Origin: Reinekea marinisedimentorum
GTDB taxonomy: Bacteria > Pseudomonadota > Gammaproteobacteria > Pseudomonadales > Natronospirillaceae
Direction of reading: 5' to 3'
NCBI RefSeq assembly: GCF_004341165.1
Contig: NZ_SLZR01000001.1
Span: forward strand, 1 to 64,000
DNA length: 64,000 nt
In this document: in pieces, positions 25,195 through 34,253 of the stretch
How the letters are laid out: every line of letters starts with the position of its first letter
Position numbering within the stretch: the first letter of the stretch is position 1
The notes under the pieces: generated by a model
What the model was told of the DNA's origin: nothing
The model's input: the letters and a program-made list of their open reading frames with translations, nothing else
Databases searched by the model: none
Made by a program: the position numbers and the translations under genes

Positions 25195-25552
25195 AAGCGC
25201 TCCTGACCACGACAGCCCAACAGCTAGCAGTATAGTTGGATATTTTTTAATCAACGGCTTGGTTACATAATTAAACGGGGCAAGCGCTTCGGCTAAAACG
25301 CAGGCCCCGGCTACGACTTAAGGAGGTGTCGATTTTTTATTCAGTCAAAATAATGAGCTATAAACGCCGTTTGTCCTGTCAAAAGTACGACCATTGACCT
25401 GAGAGTCAGGTACGACAGCACCTTTCTATCAATGTTCACTTGTCGTCATCTGCAAGTTAATTGCACACTTATGTCGGTTTTTTTTACATCTACTGCTCCA
25501 GCGCAAGTTGTCAGGCCACTAAAACATCGACCCCGTCACACTATAAGGATTT
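25195..25552. other. Intergenic region before the sigma-54 promoter
   Basis: About 360 nt without a supportable gene, between the divergent GAF-GGDEF and PEP-CTERM genes. It contains a short imperfect dyad around TGACCTGAGAGTCAGGT (about 25395-25411) that could be an operator. Upstream sites for a sigma-54 activator would be expected here, but none is recognised. Confidence 0.5.
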
Positions 25553-25568
25553 TGGCACCATACCTGCT
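25553..25568 (+). promoter_or_regulatory. Sigma-54 (-24/-12) promoter of the second PEP-CTERM gene
   Basis: TGGCACCATACCTGCT matches the consensus TGGCAC-N5-TTGCW with one mismatch, and GG and GC are exactly 10 nt apart. It lies 57 bp before the start codon. PEP-CTERM genes in other proteobacteria are driven by RpoN with PrsK/PrsR, which fits. Confidence 0.7.
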
Positions 25569-25624
25569 AACAAATTGATATGGGCAGCTGAGATGCCAAA
25601 TACATTTAACGGGAGCAACAAAAC

Positions 25625-26344
25625 ATGTTTATCAAGACATTACTGAAAGGGACTTTCACCGCCGCCGCGCTGTTGGCAGGAACAGGTGCGATGGCCTATG
25701 TCATCGACTTTGACACCGATGCCAACGGCAACAGCATTTCGAACGGGCAAATCATCGATGACGAGTATTCTGCCTGGGGCGTTACCATCAGCGGAGACAA
25801 TCCGTTCAGGAGTTTTGACTACGCCGTTGCATTCGACAGCGACTTATCCAACACCCGCGACGACGATCTGGAAGCGCCGTTCACCAATAGCGCGGGCGTA
25901 ACCCTGAACCCGGGAAATATTCTAATTGTTCAGGAAAACGACAATTGCAACGGTATCATTTGCAACCAGCCAGATGATGAGGGTACAAACAGAGCAAGCA
26001 ATGCCTCTTTGACTTTCAGCTTCGACAGTGCGGTTACGATCGATAGCCTGAACCTTTTCGATATTAACCCGTCCAGAAGCAGTGAGCAGAACGGCACAAT
26101 CGAATTCTATCTGGCAGACAGCTCCAGCGTTACTGTCAATATCCCGCTGACGGGTGGCGATAATAGCTGGGCAGAGTTACTGCTGGGTGTGACTAACGTT
26201 CAGTCATTCAGCGTGTTCTTAGACGGCTCTGGCGCGATTGATGATATTGCCTTCAGCGTTGATGTTCCGGAGCCTGCTACGCTGGCCCTGTTCGGTCTCG
26301 GCTTAGCTGGGCTGGCTGCGGCGCGACGCAAAAAGGCCAACTGA
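25625..26344 (+). CDS. PEP-CTERM sorting domain protein
   Basis: A 239-aa exported protein. The signal peptide (FTAAALLAGTGAMAYV) is followed by an Asp/Asn/Ser-rich beta-sandwich body (LTFSFDSAVTIDSLNLFDIN). One Cys pair (NCNGIICN) may form a disulfide or metal loop. The C-terminus is a canonical exosortase tag: VPEPATLALFGLGLAGL followed by AARRKKAN. GGGAGC precedes the ATG, a sigma-54 promoter lies 57 bp upstream and a terminator follows. It is unlike the PEP-CTERM protein at 13216 except for the tag. Confidence 0.92.
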   Translation: MFIKTLLKGTFTAAALLAGTGAMAYVIDFDTDANGNSISNGQIIDDEYSAWGVTISGDNPFRSFDYAVAFDSDLSNTRDDDLEAPFTNSAGVTLNPGNILIVQENDNCNGIICNQPDDEGTNRASNASLTFSFDSAVTIDSLNLFDINPSRSSEQNGTIEFYLADSSSVTVNIPLTGGDNSWAELLLGVTNVQSFSVFLDGSGAIDDIAFSVDVPEPATLALFGLGLAGLAAARRKKAN

Positions 26345-26377
26345 TTCGTTCCTGCACAGTTTCCAAGGCAACACTAC

Positions 26378-26404
26378 AACCGCAGCCAAGGCTGCGGTTT
26401 TTCG
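26378..26404 (+). terminator. Rho-independent terminator of the PEP-CTERM gene
   Basis: A perfect 10-bp stem (AACCGCAGCC/GGCTGCGGTT) is followed by TTTTC. It lies 34 nt past the stop codon. Confidence 0.88.
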
Positions 26405-26420
26405 TTTCAGCACGTTAATA

Positions 26421-28694
26421 TCAACTCTGCAACAACATCTGGAAAGGCTCGGCAATGGCCTTCTCAGCAAAGGGCAGCAGCTGCTCACAGGTAAGCGGTT
26501 TGGAGAAGTAGTAGCCCTGAAGAATGTCGCAGTCCAGGTTTAGCAGCAGCTTTTTCTGCTGCTCCGTTTCAACCCCTTCGGCAACAACGGTGATGCCTAA
26601 GTCTTTGGCGATGCTGAGAATGTTCCGCAGCATCGACAACGATTTGTCCTGCTCTTCAACCTCCGTCAGAAAGCTTTTGTCGATCTTCAATTCATCAATT
26701 GCTATGCCGTGCAACACACTGAGTGACGAGTAGCCGGTACCAAAATCATCCAACGAAACGCGAATACCGTAGCCGGTCAACGTTCGGCAAATGGTCTGCA
26801 CCCGGTTAAAATCATCAATAAAGTTATTTTCTGTCAGTTCAATGGTAATCAGTGAATAGGGAAGCTGGTACCTATCGATCGCCGCCACCAGCCGTTCAAC
26901 GAAACGGCTGTCACTGAACTGTTTAAGCGAGATATTCACCGACAGGTTGAGTTCCGCAAGACCGCGGCGATAGATTTCAGCAAAGCCTTTCAGCGCAATG
27001 TCCAGTAACACCTCACCCAGCGTGACCATCAGGCCACAACGTTCGGCAATGGCAATGAACCGGTCCGGCGGAACGGTGCCGAGCTGTTCATCCTGCCAGC
27101 GGGCCAACGCCTCTACACCATAAAGGTGGCCGCGCTTATCGATTTGCGGCTGATAAACACAGCTCAGCGATCGCGATACAATGGCTTCGCGCAGGCGCTG
27201 CTCCAACTGAACGGTGGCGTAGTGTTCGGAAAGCATGTCTTCGGTGAGCCAGGCAATGCTATTGCGATTGTTTTTGGCCGCGCGCAGGGCCACATCTGCG
27301 GCAGCGATCAGGTCGCTGAAGTCTTTACCGTGCTGCGGATAACAGCAAATGCCGATGCTGGCCGTCATATGCACATGGTTTTTAGACTGCAGGTATGGCC
27401 GCGCCAGCTTGGTTTTGATGCGTTCGGCCAGGCCCTTCACCGCCTTCTCATTTTTGCGCAACGCAATAAAGATGAAGCCATCACCGGATTCACGAATCAG
27501 CAGCTCATTGCCCAGTAAAAAGGATTTCAACCGCGTACTGACTTCAATAAGAATGCGGTCTCCAAAGGCCATGCCAAAGGCATCGTTCACGGTTTTGAAA
27601 TCATCGATGTTGATACTGATAAAATAAGCGCGGTCTTGCTTTTCCAGCCATTCGCTGAAGTTATTCCGAATAAAGATACGGTTCGGCACCTGGGTCAGGT
27701 AATCGTGTTCTGCCTGGTAAGAAAGCGCCAGCTGTTTTTTGTTCTCGCTTTCACTGATCGAGCGTACCAGCAGGCCAAACAGCATCAAGAACCCGAGCAG
27801 AATAAACAGCGGCAAAGCCAGCTGTTTCAGATAGGCCGCCATGATCGAATTACGGGGCATGCCGGCAACAATCCAGCTGTTGAGCAACTCACTGTAAGAG
27901 ACCGCCACTTGAATATCTCGGCCATTACGCGTCAGCTTTTTAAAGTAGATGTCATCCCGGCCCTTCAGCCCCGGTGAATTGCCACTCGCGCTAATGGCGG
28001 TAAGGTATTCAGCGGCAACCGGTTGGTTATATTGCTGCAGATCACCGGAAACATATTGGTAAAAGCCATCGGCACGGATCACTTCCAAAAAGCCTTGCTG
28101 ATCATCGGCAGTCATTTCCTGATACAACGGCATATAGTTGACATTCACGCCGGTGGTCATTATAGCCTGCGGCTGAGCACTGCTGCCTACCGGCAACACC
28201 GCACGCTGCACCGGTATCACAATAATCGGCTGATCATCCTGATAACTGAAGTGGCTGGCGCCAAGCGAAAAAGGCTGCTGCCGATCCCGTTTGAAGGTTT
28301 CATAGCGAACCGGGTCTTCACTGATTCTGGAATGCTTCGGATAATCAAACCCGGAGCTGATCACCAGCGGGTCTCCGTCATAGCTGATCAGGCCAATCGC
28401 CTTCATGCTCGGGTTTACCGCCACCACATGGTCGAACAGTGATGAGGTTTCCACCTCGTCCGGCAGGCTATCGGTCGCGATAAAATTGGCCGCCAACAGA
28501 TCGAGAATGACCAAATGGTAGGAAACAAAAGATTCCATAGTGACTTGCAGAAGCTCGGTCTGTGCAGCCTGCCGGCCGAGCGTATGATGAACATGGGCAC
28601 GCCAGAGCTTGGCGGCATAGGCACCATAGAGCATCACGCCCAACAGCGTGAGCGCCCAGAAAACAGTCCAAATATTTTTCTTAAAACCTAACAA
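26421..28694 (-). CDS. Membrane GGDEF-EAL protein, predicted c-di-GMP phosphodiesterase
   Basis: A 757-aa protein with two membrane segments (about 10-30 and 295-315) enclosing a large periplasmic sensor, then GGDEF and EAL domains. The GGDEF site is degenerate (SGDGF, no I-site). The EAL site looks complete: YGVEALARW, IELTENNFIDD, SLDDFGTGYSSL, the Lys in LKIDKSF, and VAEGVET. It is therefore predicted to degrade cyclic-di-GMP. The start is a TTG with no ATG before the first membrane helix. It is flanked by two GAF-GGDEF proteins with dead cyclase sites. Confidence 0.9.
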   Translation of the reverse strand: MLGFKKNIWTVFWALTLLGVMLYGAYAAKLWRAHVHHTLGRQAAQTELLQVTMESFVSYHLVILDLLAANFIATDSLPDEVETSSLFDHVVAVNPSMKAIGLISYDGDPLVISSGFDYPKHSRISEDPVRYETFKRDRQQPFSLGASHFSYQDDQPIIVIPVQRAVLPVGSSAQPQAIMTTGVNVNYMPLYQEMTADDQQGFLEVIRADGFYQYVSGDLQQYNQPVAAEYLTAISASGNSPGLKGRDDIYFKKLTRNGRDIQVAVSYSELLNSWIVAGMPRNSIMAAYLKQLALPLFILLGFLMLFGLLVRSISESENKKQLALSYQAEHDYLTQVPNRIFIRNNFSEWLEKQDRAYFISINIDDFKTVNDAFGMAFGDRILIEVSTRLKSFLLGNELLIRESGDGFIFIALRKNEKAVKGLAERIKTKLARPYLQSKNHVHMTASIGICCYPQHGKDFSDLIAAADVALRAAKNNRNSIAWLTEDMLSEHYATVQLEQRLREAIVSRSLSCVYQPQIDKRGHLYGVEALARWQDEQLGTVPPDRFIAIAERCGLMVTLGEVLLDIALKGFAEIYRRGLAELNLSVNISLKQFSDSRFVERLVAAIDRYQLPYSLITIELTENNFIDDFNRVQTICRTLTGYGIRVSLDDFGTGYSSLSVLHGIAIDELKIDKSFLTEVEEQDKSLSMLRNILSIAKDLGITVVAEGVETEQQKKLLLNLDCDILQGYYFSKPLTCEQLLPFAEKAIAEPFQMLLQS

Positions 28695-28770
28695 TGAGAA
28701 AACCTGAAGGCTTTCGGACTCATCTCGCGATAGCTCATTTAACCTGTTGAAAATCCTTCGCTAAATTAGA

Positions 28771-28809
28771 TAAAAAAAACAGCCTGTGCAACGCTTGCTG
28801 TACAGGCTG
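28771..28809 (-). terminator. Terminator after the second GAF-GGDEF gene
   Basis: On the minus strand, the stem CAGCCTGT/ACAGGCTG, with additional inner pairing, is followed by eight T. It separates the GAF-GGDEF gene from the EAL gene downstream. Confidence 0.8.
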
Positions 28810-28826
28810 CTTATGGGCTTGTGGCT

Positions 28827-29762
28827 CTATTGAAACAGATCATCCTCGGCGGTTTCAATCAATTGGTGAATCGTTCTGGGGTGCTCGGCTGTAAAGGCTG
28901 CCACACCCGCGGAAAACACAACGGGAAACTCCGGCGAATGCTTGGCACAGAAGTGTTCAACCTCTGACTGCAGTTTGCCGATCACACTGTAGGCTGCGTC
29001 GACACCGGTTTCATGGAGCAGTACAACAAATTTATCGGCCACCAGCCGGCCAACTAAATCGGAATTTCGGAAAAACTGTTTCAACAGCTGGCCAAAGGCC
29101 TTCAGCATCGCCTCTTGTTTTGCCGCAAAGTTGCTCACTCCGGCAACATCAACCGGGGCCACCTGCATAATCACCAGCGTGGCCTCGGTTTGGTAACGCA
29201 TGGTCACTGAAAGGCTGTGTTCGGCGATCAGGTAAAAACCTTTCCGGCTGCTGATGCCGGTCAGTTCATCCATGGTGGATTCCTGAGCTTCGGCGATTTC
29301 TTTTTCAACGATGCGGGCAATGTCTTCCAGCATGGCTAAATCTTCATCGCGGAACACGCGCGTGGTTCGGTCAACAATGCTCAGCGTACCAACCACATCG
29401 CCACTGACTGAACGCAACGGCACACCAACATAAAAGCGCACGTTCTCAGCACCGGTGACCAGATCGGTCTCTTTCAGGCGCGCGTCTTTTTCGGCATTGG
29501 TGATCACGATCGGCTTTTTGAACTTAACAATCTCGGCCAAAACCGGAATGGAACTGCTGACTTCACTCAGCTCCAGACCGAATCGGGATTTAAACCAATG
29601 GCGATTTTCATCCACCAGGCTGATAAAGGCGACGGGCACATCAAACATACGCCTGGCCATTCGGGTAAGGCGATCAAATCGTTCTTCCGCTTCGGTATCC
29701 AGAAGGTTCAGATTCCGAACGGACTCCAGGCTGGAGGCTGGGGCGGTCGTTTCCATATGCAT
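28827..29762 (-). CDS. GAF-GGDEF protein, catalytically dead, I-site kept
   Basis: A 311-aa cytoplasmic paralogue of the protein at 24238. The GAF domain covers about residues 20-165 (ERFDRLTRMARRMFDVPVAF), followed by a GGDEF fold whose motif is VADKF, clearly inactive. RNSD is retained at the I-site. It is best read as a cyclic-di-GMP receptor or a GAF-controlled adaptor. Start at 29762 or 29756 (both ATG, no clear ribosome-binding site). It has its own terminator. Confidence 0.87.
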   Translation of the reverse strand: MHMETTAPASSLESVRNLNLLDTEAEERFDRLTRMARRMFDVPVAFISLVDENRHWFKSRFGLELSEVSSSIPVLAEIVKFKKPIVITNAEKDARLKETDLVTGAENVRFYVGVPLRSVSGDVVGTLSIVDRTTRVFRDEDLAMLEDIARIVEKEIAEAQESTMDELTGISSRKGFYLIAEHSLSVTMRYQTEATLVIMQVAPVDVAGVSNFAAKQEAMLKAFGQLLKQFFRNSDLVGRLVADKFVVLLHETGVDAAYSVIGKLQSEVEHFCAKHSPEFPVVFSAGVAAFTAEHPRTIHQLIETAEDDLFQ

Positions 29763-29962
29763 GGTTCTAACTCTACTTTTTATCGGTGACGATTGATTAA
29801 CTTTCAGGCTTCCTTATTAACAGGGTAGTCATCATCCGAACGAAACGCACACAATTCAAAAGCTTCGTTAATTTCGGAAAAAATGCCGGTAATCCAGAGT
29901 CAATTCGAGGGCATTTAGTAACAAATAAAAATAACAAAAATCTGGTTTTTCTAAATCAAGAA

Positions 29963-30538
29963 TCAATTAATCTTATTTTGTGCCAACCACAACTCTGCCG
30001 TGCCAATGGCATCGCTGAGAGCATGATGCTGACGGTACTGCGGCAGGCCATAGCGTTTTCTGCAACTGCCCAGATTGAGCTGGGCATAGCTTTCCAGATG
30101 CGTTCGGTCATGTTTCTGCAATTCAAAAACAACGGTGTCGCAGACCCTCACCCTGGGCAGTTTGATGCCAAAGCGCCGGGCATTTATTTTTAGAAAAGGC
30201 ATGTCCACCTGAGCGTAATGAAACACCCAGGCATCGGCTAGCAGACGGCCGCTTAAATCTGCAAGCCAGTGCTGCAACGGCTCGCCTTCGCGTTCACGTT
30301 GCTGATCGGTAATCATGTGAATGTGTGCCGTCGGTGCAACGTCTTCTGCCATGATGGAGGTTGGCGAAAAGTAGTGATGCTCGGCGCTGCCCAACTGAAT
30401 GCGTCCTTCGCTAATCATCACCGTTCCGGCGCTGATGATGGCATCCTCTTCGGCATCCAGCCCGGTCATTTCCATATCAATGACCAGGTAGCGCGTCTGC
30501 TCAAACGGCCGGTTTTTATTGGCAAACAAGCTAAACAC
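29963..30538 (-). CDS. DnaQ-like 3'-5' exonuclease
   Basis: A 191-aa exonuclease of the DEDD superfamily. Motif I is VIDMEMTGLD, motif II HYAQVDMPFL, and motif III HHALSDAIGTAELW, a DEDDh arrangement. A GTG at 30538 (MFSLFANKNRPF) overlaps the end of the DUF294 gene by 8 nt and follows a GCGGGG ribosome-binding site; a longer GTG start at 30580 is less likely. This exonuclease beside a DUF294/CBS protein is a recurring pair, often found with ActP-type symporters (known association). The natural substrate is unknown. Confidence 0.88.
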   Translation of the reverse strand: MFSLFANKNRPFEQTRYLVIDMEMTGLDAEEDAIISAGTVMISEGRIQLGSAEHHYFSPTSIMAEDVAPTAHIHMITDQQREREGEPLQHWLADLSGRLLADAWVFHYAQVDMPFLKINARRFGIKLPRVRVCDTVVFELQKHDRTHLESYAQLNLGSCRKRYGLPQYRQHHALSDAIGTAELWLAQNKIN

Positions 30539-32393
30539 CGGCGCCCCGCAAATAGTGCTGCGCCAGGGCTTTCTGCGCACGCGCTATCACCTGAAAGGCA
30601 TTCTTCAACTGCGCCCTTCGCAGTGGCGATAAATCATCGGGGTTAAGAAAATTACTCACCGGCTCACCGGCTTTCAGTTGCCGGGCCTGGTACTCCAGCT
30701 TCAAGTCGTTGAGTTGCAGCCAAGCCTCTTTCAGGCTTTCGCGCAGTGGCTTTTGCAGCAGCTGATCACCGGAACTCTCCAGCCGGCCGATGGTTTGCGG
30801 CCCGGTATGGCCTTCGGCAAGCGCCAGGATTCGCGCCATATCGTTCACCAGCGCAATGCCCTGCTGTTTAATATCAAGCTCATGCTCGTGCTCACCATGA
30901 TCATTAACGATAAAGGCGCGGAAGATTCCCAGCGGTGGCCGGGTACGCAATGCGTTGCGCGTCAATTGCATAAAGAAGATATCCGCCTCGATCAGTTCAT
31001 GGGCAAGGTCCGCCTGCAGTTGTTCCAGCCATTCCGGCGGCCCGTAAACGGCCCGCAGATCAAAAAAAATGGTGGCGTGCAGCAGCGCCTCCGGCTTGGG
31101 AGACTGAACCCACTGGCTGAACAACTGCAGCCATTGCTGCCCGGTTTTCCGCCACTGCGGGTTAGAGGCCATGATATTGCCCGGACACAACGGGTAACCG
31201 ATCTGATCAAGCAGGTGACAGACGTTGCGGGTCAGCGCAGCAAAGTAGGCGTCCTCTTCGCGGTTCGGCTCACGCTCCAGCAACAGACCGCTGTCCTGAT
31301 CGGATGAAAAAGACTGATCTTTACGTGCCTGCGATCCAAACGCCAGCCATGTGAATCGCATCGGCGGCTCGCCCTGTTCGATAACCGCCAGTTGAATGGC
31401 CCGGCGCACAAAGGCATCTGCGATCACCGCCAGCGACTCACCGATATCCAGGGGTGAAACATCGGCCTGAATCCAGTAATCAAACAGGCCGGGCATTTCG
31501 GCGTGCAGCTTCGCCAGTGCTTCGGCTGTTTGTTCACGAAAGATCCGGTCGACGAAATGGATAATGCTGACGCTGTGTGCCCGCACAATATCGGTCGCGG
31601 TGATCACCCCGATCGGCACATTGTTTTCCAGCACTGGCAGATGATGTATGCCATCGTTGCTCATCTGCAATTGGGCCTCAATAATTGAAGCGCTCGATGC
31701 GATGGTTAAGGCGTTCATGGTGGCGATTTCGGTGACGGGCAGGTTGACATCCAGCGCCCGGGCGACCACTCGGTTACGCAAATCCCGGTCGGTAACGATG
31801 CCGGTCAGTGTTTTACCTTCCATCAGCAGCAAACAGCTGACTTTGTTTTCCTTCATGATCTCCGCAGCTTCACGAATGCTGCTTTGTTTATCGCAATAGA
31901 TCAGTCGGTTCTGAATCAGGCTTTTTACCGGGCGGGTATGCTGCACACTGAGCGTTTGCCGCGCAGAGGCATCATCAAAGCTGTTGGCACGGTAGCCCGC
32001 CAGCTTGGTAAAAAAGTTTCGGATGTTTTTATGTTGCTCGAGTAACTGCAGAAACTGCGGCCCCGCCATGCGGTACACCAGAGAGTCTTCAATGGCATGA
32101 ACCTGCAGATGCTCGGGGTTGGCGTGCAGCAGTGAAGAAACGCCGAAGCATTCACCCTCAGCGAGCCGGTCGACCAGCGTCTGATTTTCATCGGTAATTT
32201 CAAAGGCACCGGTGCGAATCAGGTAAACACTGCCATCGATGGCCACGGGTCGCTGCCGGTGTTTGGGGATGTAATCAATTTGCAGATCACGCGCCAACAG
32301 CAGCTTCGCCTGATCATCAAGCGAGGAAAACGGAATGACACTGCTAATAAAATCAATGACATCTTTGAGGTCGTCGCTAGTGGCCTGGCCCAT
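30531..32393 (-). CDS. DUF294 nucleotidyltransferase-like protein with cNMP and CBS domains
   Basis: A 620-aa cytoplasmic protein. An N-terminal cyclic-nucleotide-binding-like domain (about 20-130, GAFEITDENQTLVDRLAEGE) precedes two CBS domains (about 160-285, GIVTDRDLRNRVVARAL and GVITATDIVRAHS). A GlnD-like nucleotidyltransferase domain follows (WLAFGSQARKDQSFSSDQD, with GS-x-DxD), then the DUF294 C-terminal helical domain. The ATG at 32393 follows GGGGTGGGT; the frame is open 51 nt further to a TTG. It overlaps the exonuclease gene. Homologues sit next to acetate/solute symporters, and here the symporter is 3.2 kb away beyond other genes. Confidence 0.9.
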   Translation of the reverse strand: MGQATSDDLKDVIDFISSVIPFSSLDDQAKLLLARDLQIDYIPKHRQRPVAIDGSVYLIRTGAFEITDENQTLVDRLAEGECFGVSSLLHANPEHLQVHAIEDSLVYRMAGPQFLQLLEQHKNIRNFFTKLAGYRANSFDDASARQTLSVQHTRPVKSLIQNRLIYCDKQSSIREAAEIMKENKVSCLLLMEGKTLTGIVTDRDLRNRVVARALDVNLPVTEIATMNALTIASSASIIEAQLQMSNDGIHHLPVLENNVPIGVITATDIVRAHSVSIIHFVDRIFREQTAEALAKLHAEMPGLFDYWIQADVSPLDIGESLAVIADAFVRRAIQLAVIEQGEPPMRFTWLAFGSQARKDQSFSSDQDSGLLLEREPNREEDAYFAALTRNVCHLLDQIGYPLCPGNIMASNPQWRKTGQQWLQLFSQWVQSPKPEALLHATIFFDLRAVYGPPEWLEQLQADLAHELIEADIFFMQLTRNALRTRPPLGIFRAFIVNDHGEHEHELDIKQQGIALVNDMARILALAEGHTGPQTIGRLESSGDQLLQKPLRESLKEAWLQLNDLKLEYQARQLKAGEPVSNFLNPDDLSPLRRAQLKNAFQVIARAQKALAQHYLRGAGV

Positions 32394-32489
32394 ACCCACC
32401 CCGCTGCTTTTATTGTTTACAGCAGTATGGCGACTGACCGGCAAAGCGCCATTAGCCCTTAGGCTAACGCCACTGACGGGAGCGGGCCA

Positions 32490-34073
32490 TCAGGCCCTGC
32501 GGAAGTTGCCGGTGCCGCGGCTTTTCGCTTGATACATCGCGGCATCTGCTGCCGTGATCAGCGTATCGATATCCTCACCGTTTTCCGGATAGGTGCTGAT
32601 GCCGATACTGGCACCCACGCTGGCTTCAACCTTCGCGCCATCGCTGTTCAGTGTGAACGGCTTGCTGACTGACGAGATCACCTTCTTCGCCACCGTATAA
32701 ACCGATTCCAGATTTTTCATTTCCGGAATCAGCAACACAAATTCGTCACCACCAAAGCGGGCGACGGTATCCGGCTTACGCAGAATGCGGCGCATTCTTC
32801 GCGACAATTCCAGCAATAGCGCATCACCGGCTTCATGGCCCAGCTCATCGTTCACCTGCTTAAATTTATCCAGATCGATAAAGAGTACAGCAAAACCGCG
32901 CTGCATACGCTGAGACTGAGCCAGCACCTGGGAGGCCCGCTCGTAGAAAAGATGGCGATTGGCCAGGCCCGTCAGCGGGTCTCGGGTGGCCTGCTCTTTC
33001 AGCTGCTGCTCGGCCAGCATTCGCTGGCAGTTTGCCTTGGCGTTATTCCATGAATACACCGCCAGCACCACCAGCAGGATCAGCCCGCCGGAGATGTAGG
33101 AAGCCAAAATCCACGGATGAATCACCGGCGCAGCAATAAAAGAAGCCGCAAACCAGTAATTGCTCAATACAGCGGCCCCGGCCGGCGCCGGTATATCATC
33201 CGCACCGCTGCTGGCGCAGACCACCGGGCAAAACCTCTGGAAGGTAAAGAGCCCTTCATCTGCGATAAACTGGCCCGAGTCGGCACTGTTGAACTGCTGC
33301 CATGCCAGTGGGAACTGGTTCTTGAAGTTAACGTCCTGCTTATCAGCAAACATAAAGCCCCACTCATCCGCCTTATTAAGCCCAAGCAGGTAGTAGCTTT
33401 GGTGGTCGAGCAGCAGGGTCTGCGCGCTTTCATTGGCATCAGAGTCTGCCAGCTGGCCCAGTATATGGTCCCCCGAGTAATTGATGACCACCACGCCAGA
33501 GTTGATGCCATTGCTATCGACAATCGGCGCTGAGATGCGCAAAGTGGGCTTGAAGGGCCGCTCGATAACACCCTGTTCAATATTCAAGTCCAAGCGTGAA
33601 AGGTAAACACCGCCATCCGGTAAGCCAATTGTTTCCTGAAAATAGTAGCGGTCTGCTTTGTTCTGAAGGTATTCATCGGAAATAACCATGATCAGGCTTT
33701 GCTGACGGTCGACACGAACCCGCTCCTGACCAGTGACATCAAGAAACCGAATCTGGTTGTATTGGCCGTTCACCAGCAAAACATTAAAAAAATCTGTCAC
33801 TACCTGCCTGCCGCTGGCAGTATCACCCTCAATAAAGCGGTGTAAGAATTGATTCCTTGCCAGCATCTTCAGGTTATTTACCGCATGCTGAACTTCATGA
33901 TTAAGAATCTCCTTCTTCTGATCAATATTCTGGTGCTCTGTCAGTTTTATTAAATCCAGACGGCCACGGCTGTCGAGCGAGTACACCACGGACAGAGTAG
34001 CCACCACCAGCACAGCCAGAGGCAAAAAAGAACGCATAAACAGCCGCGTGATCTTGTCACAATATCGAGTCAT
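32490..34073 (-). CDS. Membrane diguanylate cyclase with Cache-like sensor
   Basis: A 527-aa enzyme predicted to make cyclic-di-GMP. Membrane segments lie at about 13-31 and 325-345, with a large periplasmic Cache-like region between them (ADRYYFQETIGLPDGGVYLS is typical of double-Cache domains). The GGDEF motif is intact (RFGGDEF) and the I-site RKPD is present, so feedback inhibition is expected. It ends about 100 nt before the DUF294 gene on the same strand. Confidence 0.92.
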   Translation of the reverse strand: MTRYCDKITRLFMRSFLPLAVLVVATLSVVYSLDSRGRLDLIKLTEHQNIDQKKEILNHEVQHAVNNLKMLARNQFLHRFIEGDTASGRQVVTDFFNVLLVNGQYNQIRFLDVTGQERVRVDRQQSLIMVISDEYLQNKADRYYFQETIGLPDGGVYLSRLDLNIEQGVIERPFKPTLRISAPIVDSNGINSGVVVINYSGDHILGQLADSDANESAQTLLLDHQSYYLLGLNKADEWGFMFADKQDVNFKNQFPLAWQQFNSADSGQFIADEGLFTFQRFCPVVCASSGADDIPAPAGAAVLSNYWFAASFIAAPVIHPWILASYISGGLILLVVLAVYSWNNAKANCQRMLAEQQLKEQATRDPLTGLANRHLFYERASQVLAQSQRMQRGFAVLFIDLDKFKQVNDELGHEAGDALLLELSRRMRRILRKPDTVARFGGDEFVLLIPEMKNLESVYTVAKKVISSVSKPFTLNSDGAKVEASVGASIGISTYPENGEDIDTLITAADAAMYQAKSRGTGNFRRA

Positions 34074-34253
34074 AAAAAGCCAAACCAGATCTATAAAGCA
34101 ATGGAATAAGCACAGATGCTTCCGGCAACCGTCCTTAACTACAACCTAGATGATATTACATAAAGCGCACGCCTGAGCGCTGCTTTTTGCGTGAAAGTGC
34201 CAGAAAGACCGGCTTGGGTTAAAATCGCGATACATTTTACCGGCTGCCCGAAC

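Noticed and set aside
25461-25646. Small ORF upstream of the PEP-CTERM gene
   Set aside because: It runs through the sigma-54 element and into the PEP-CTERM start, has no ribosome-binding site and no recognisable protein features.
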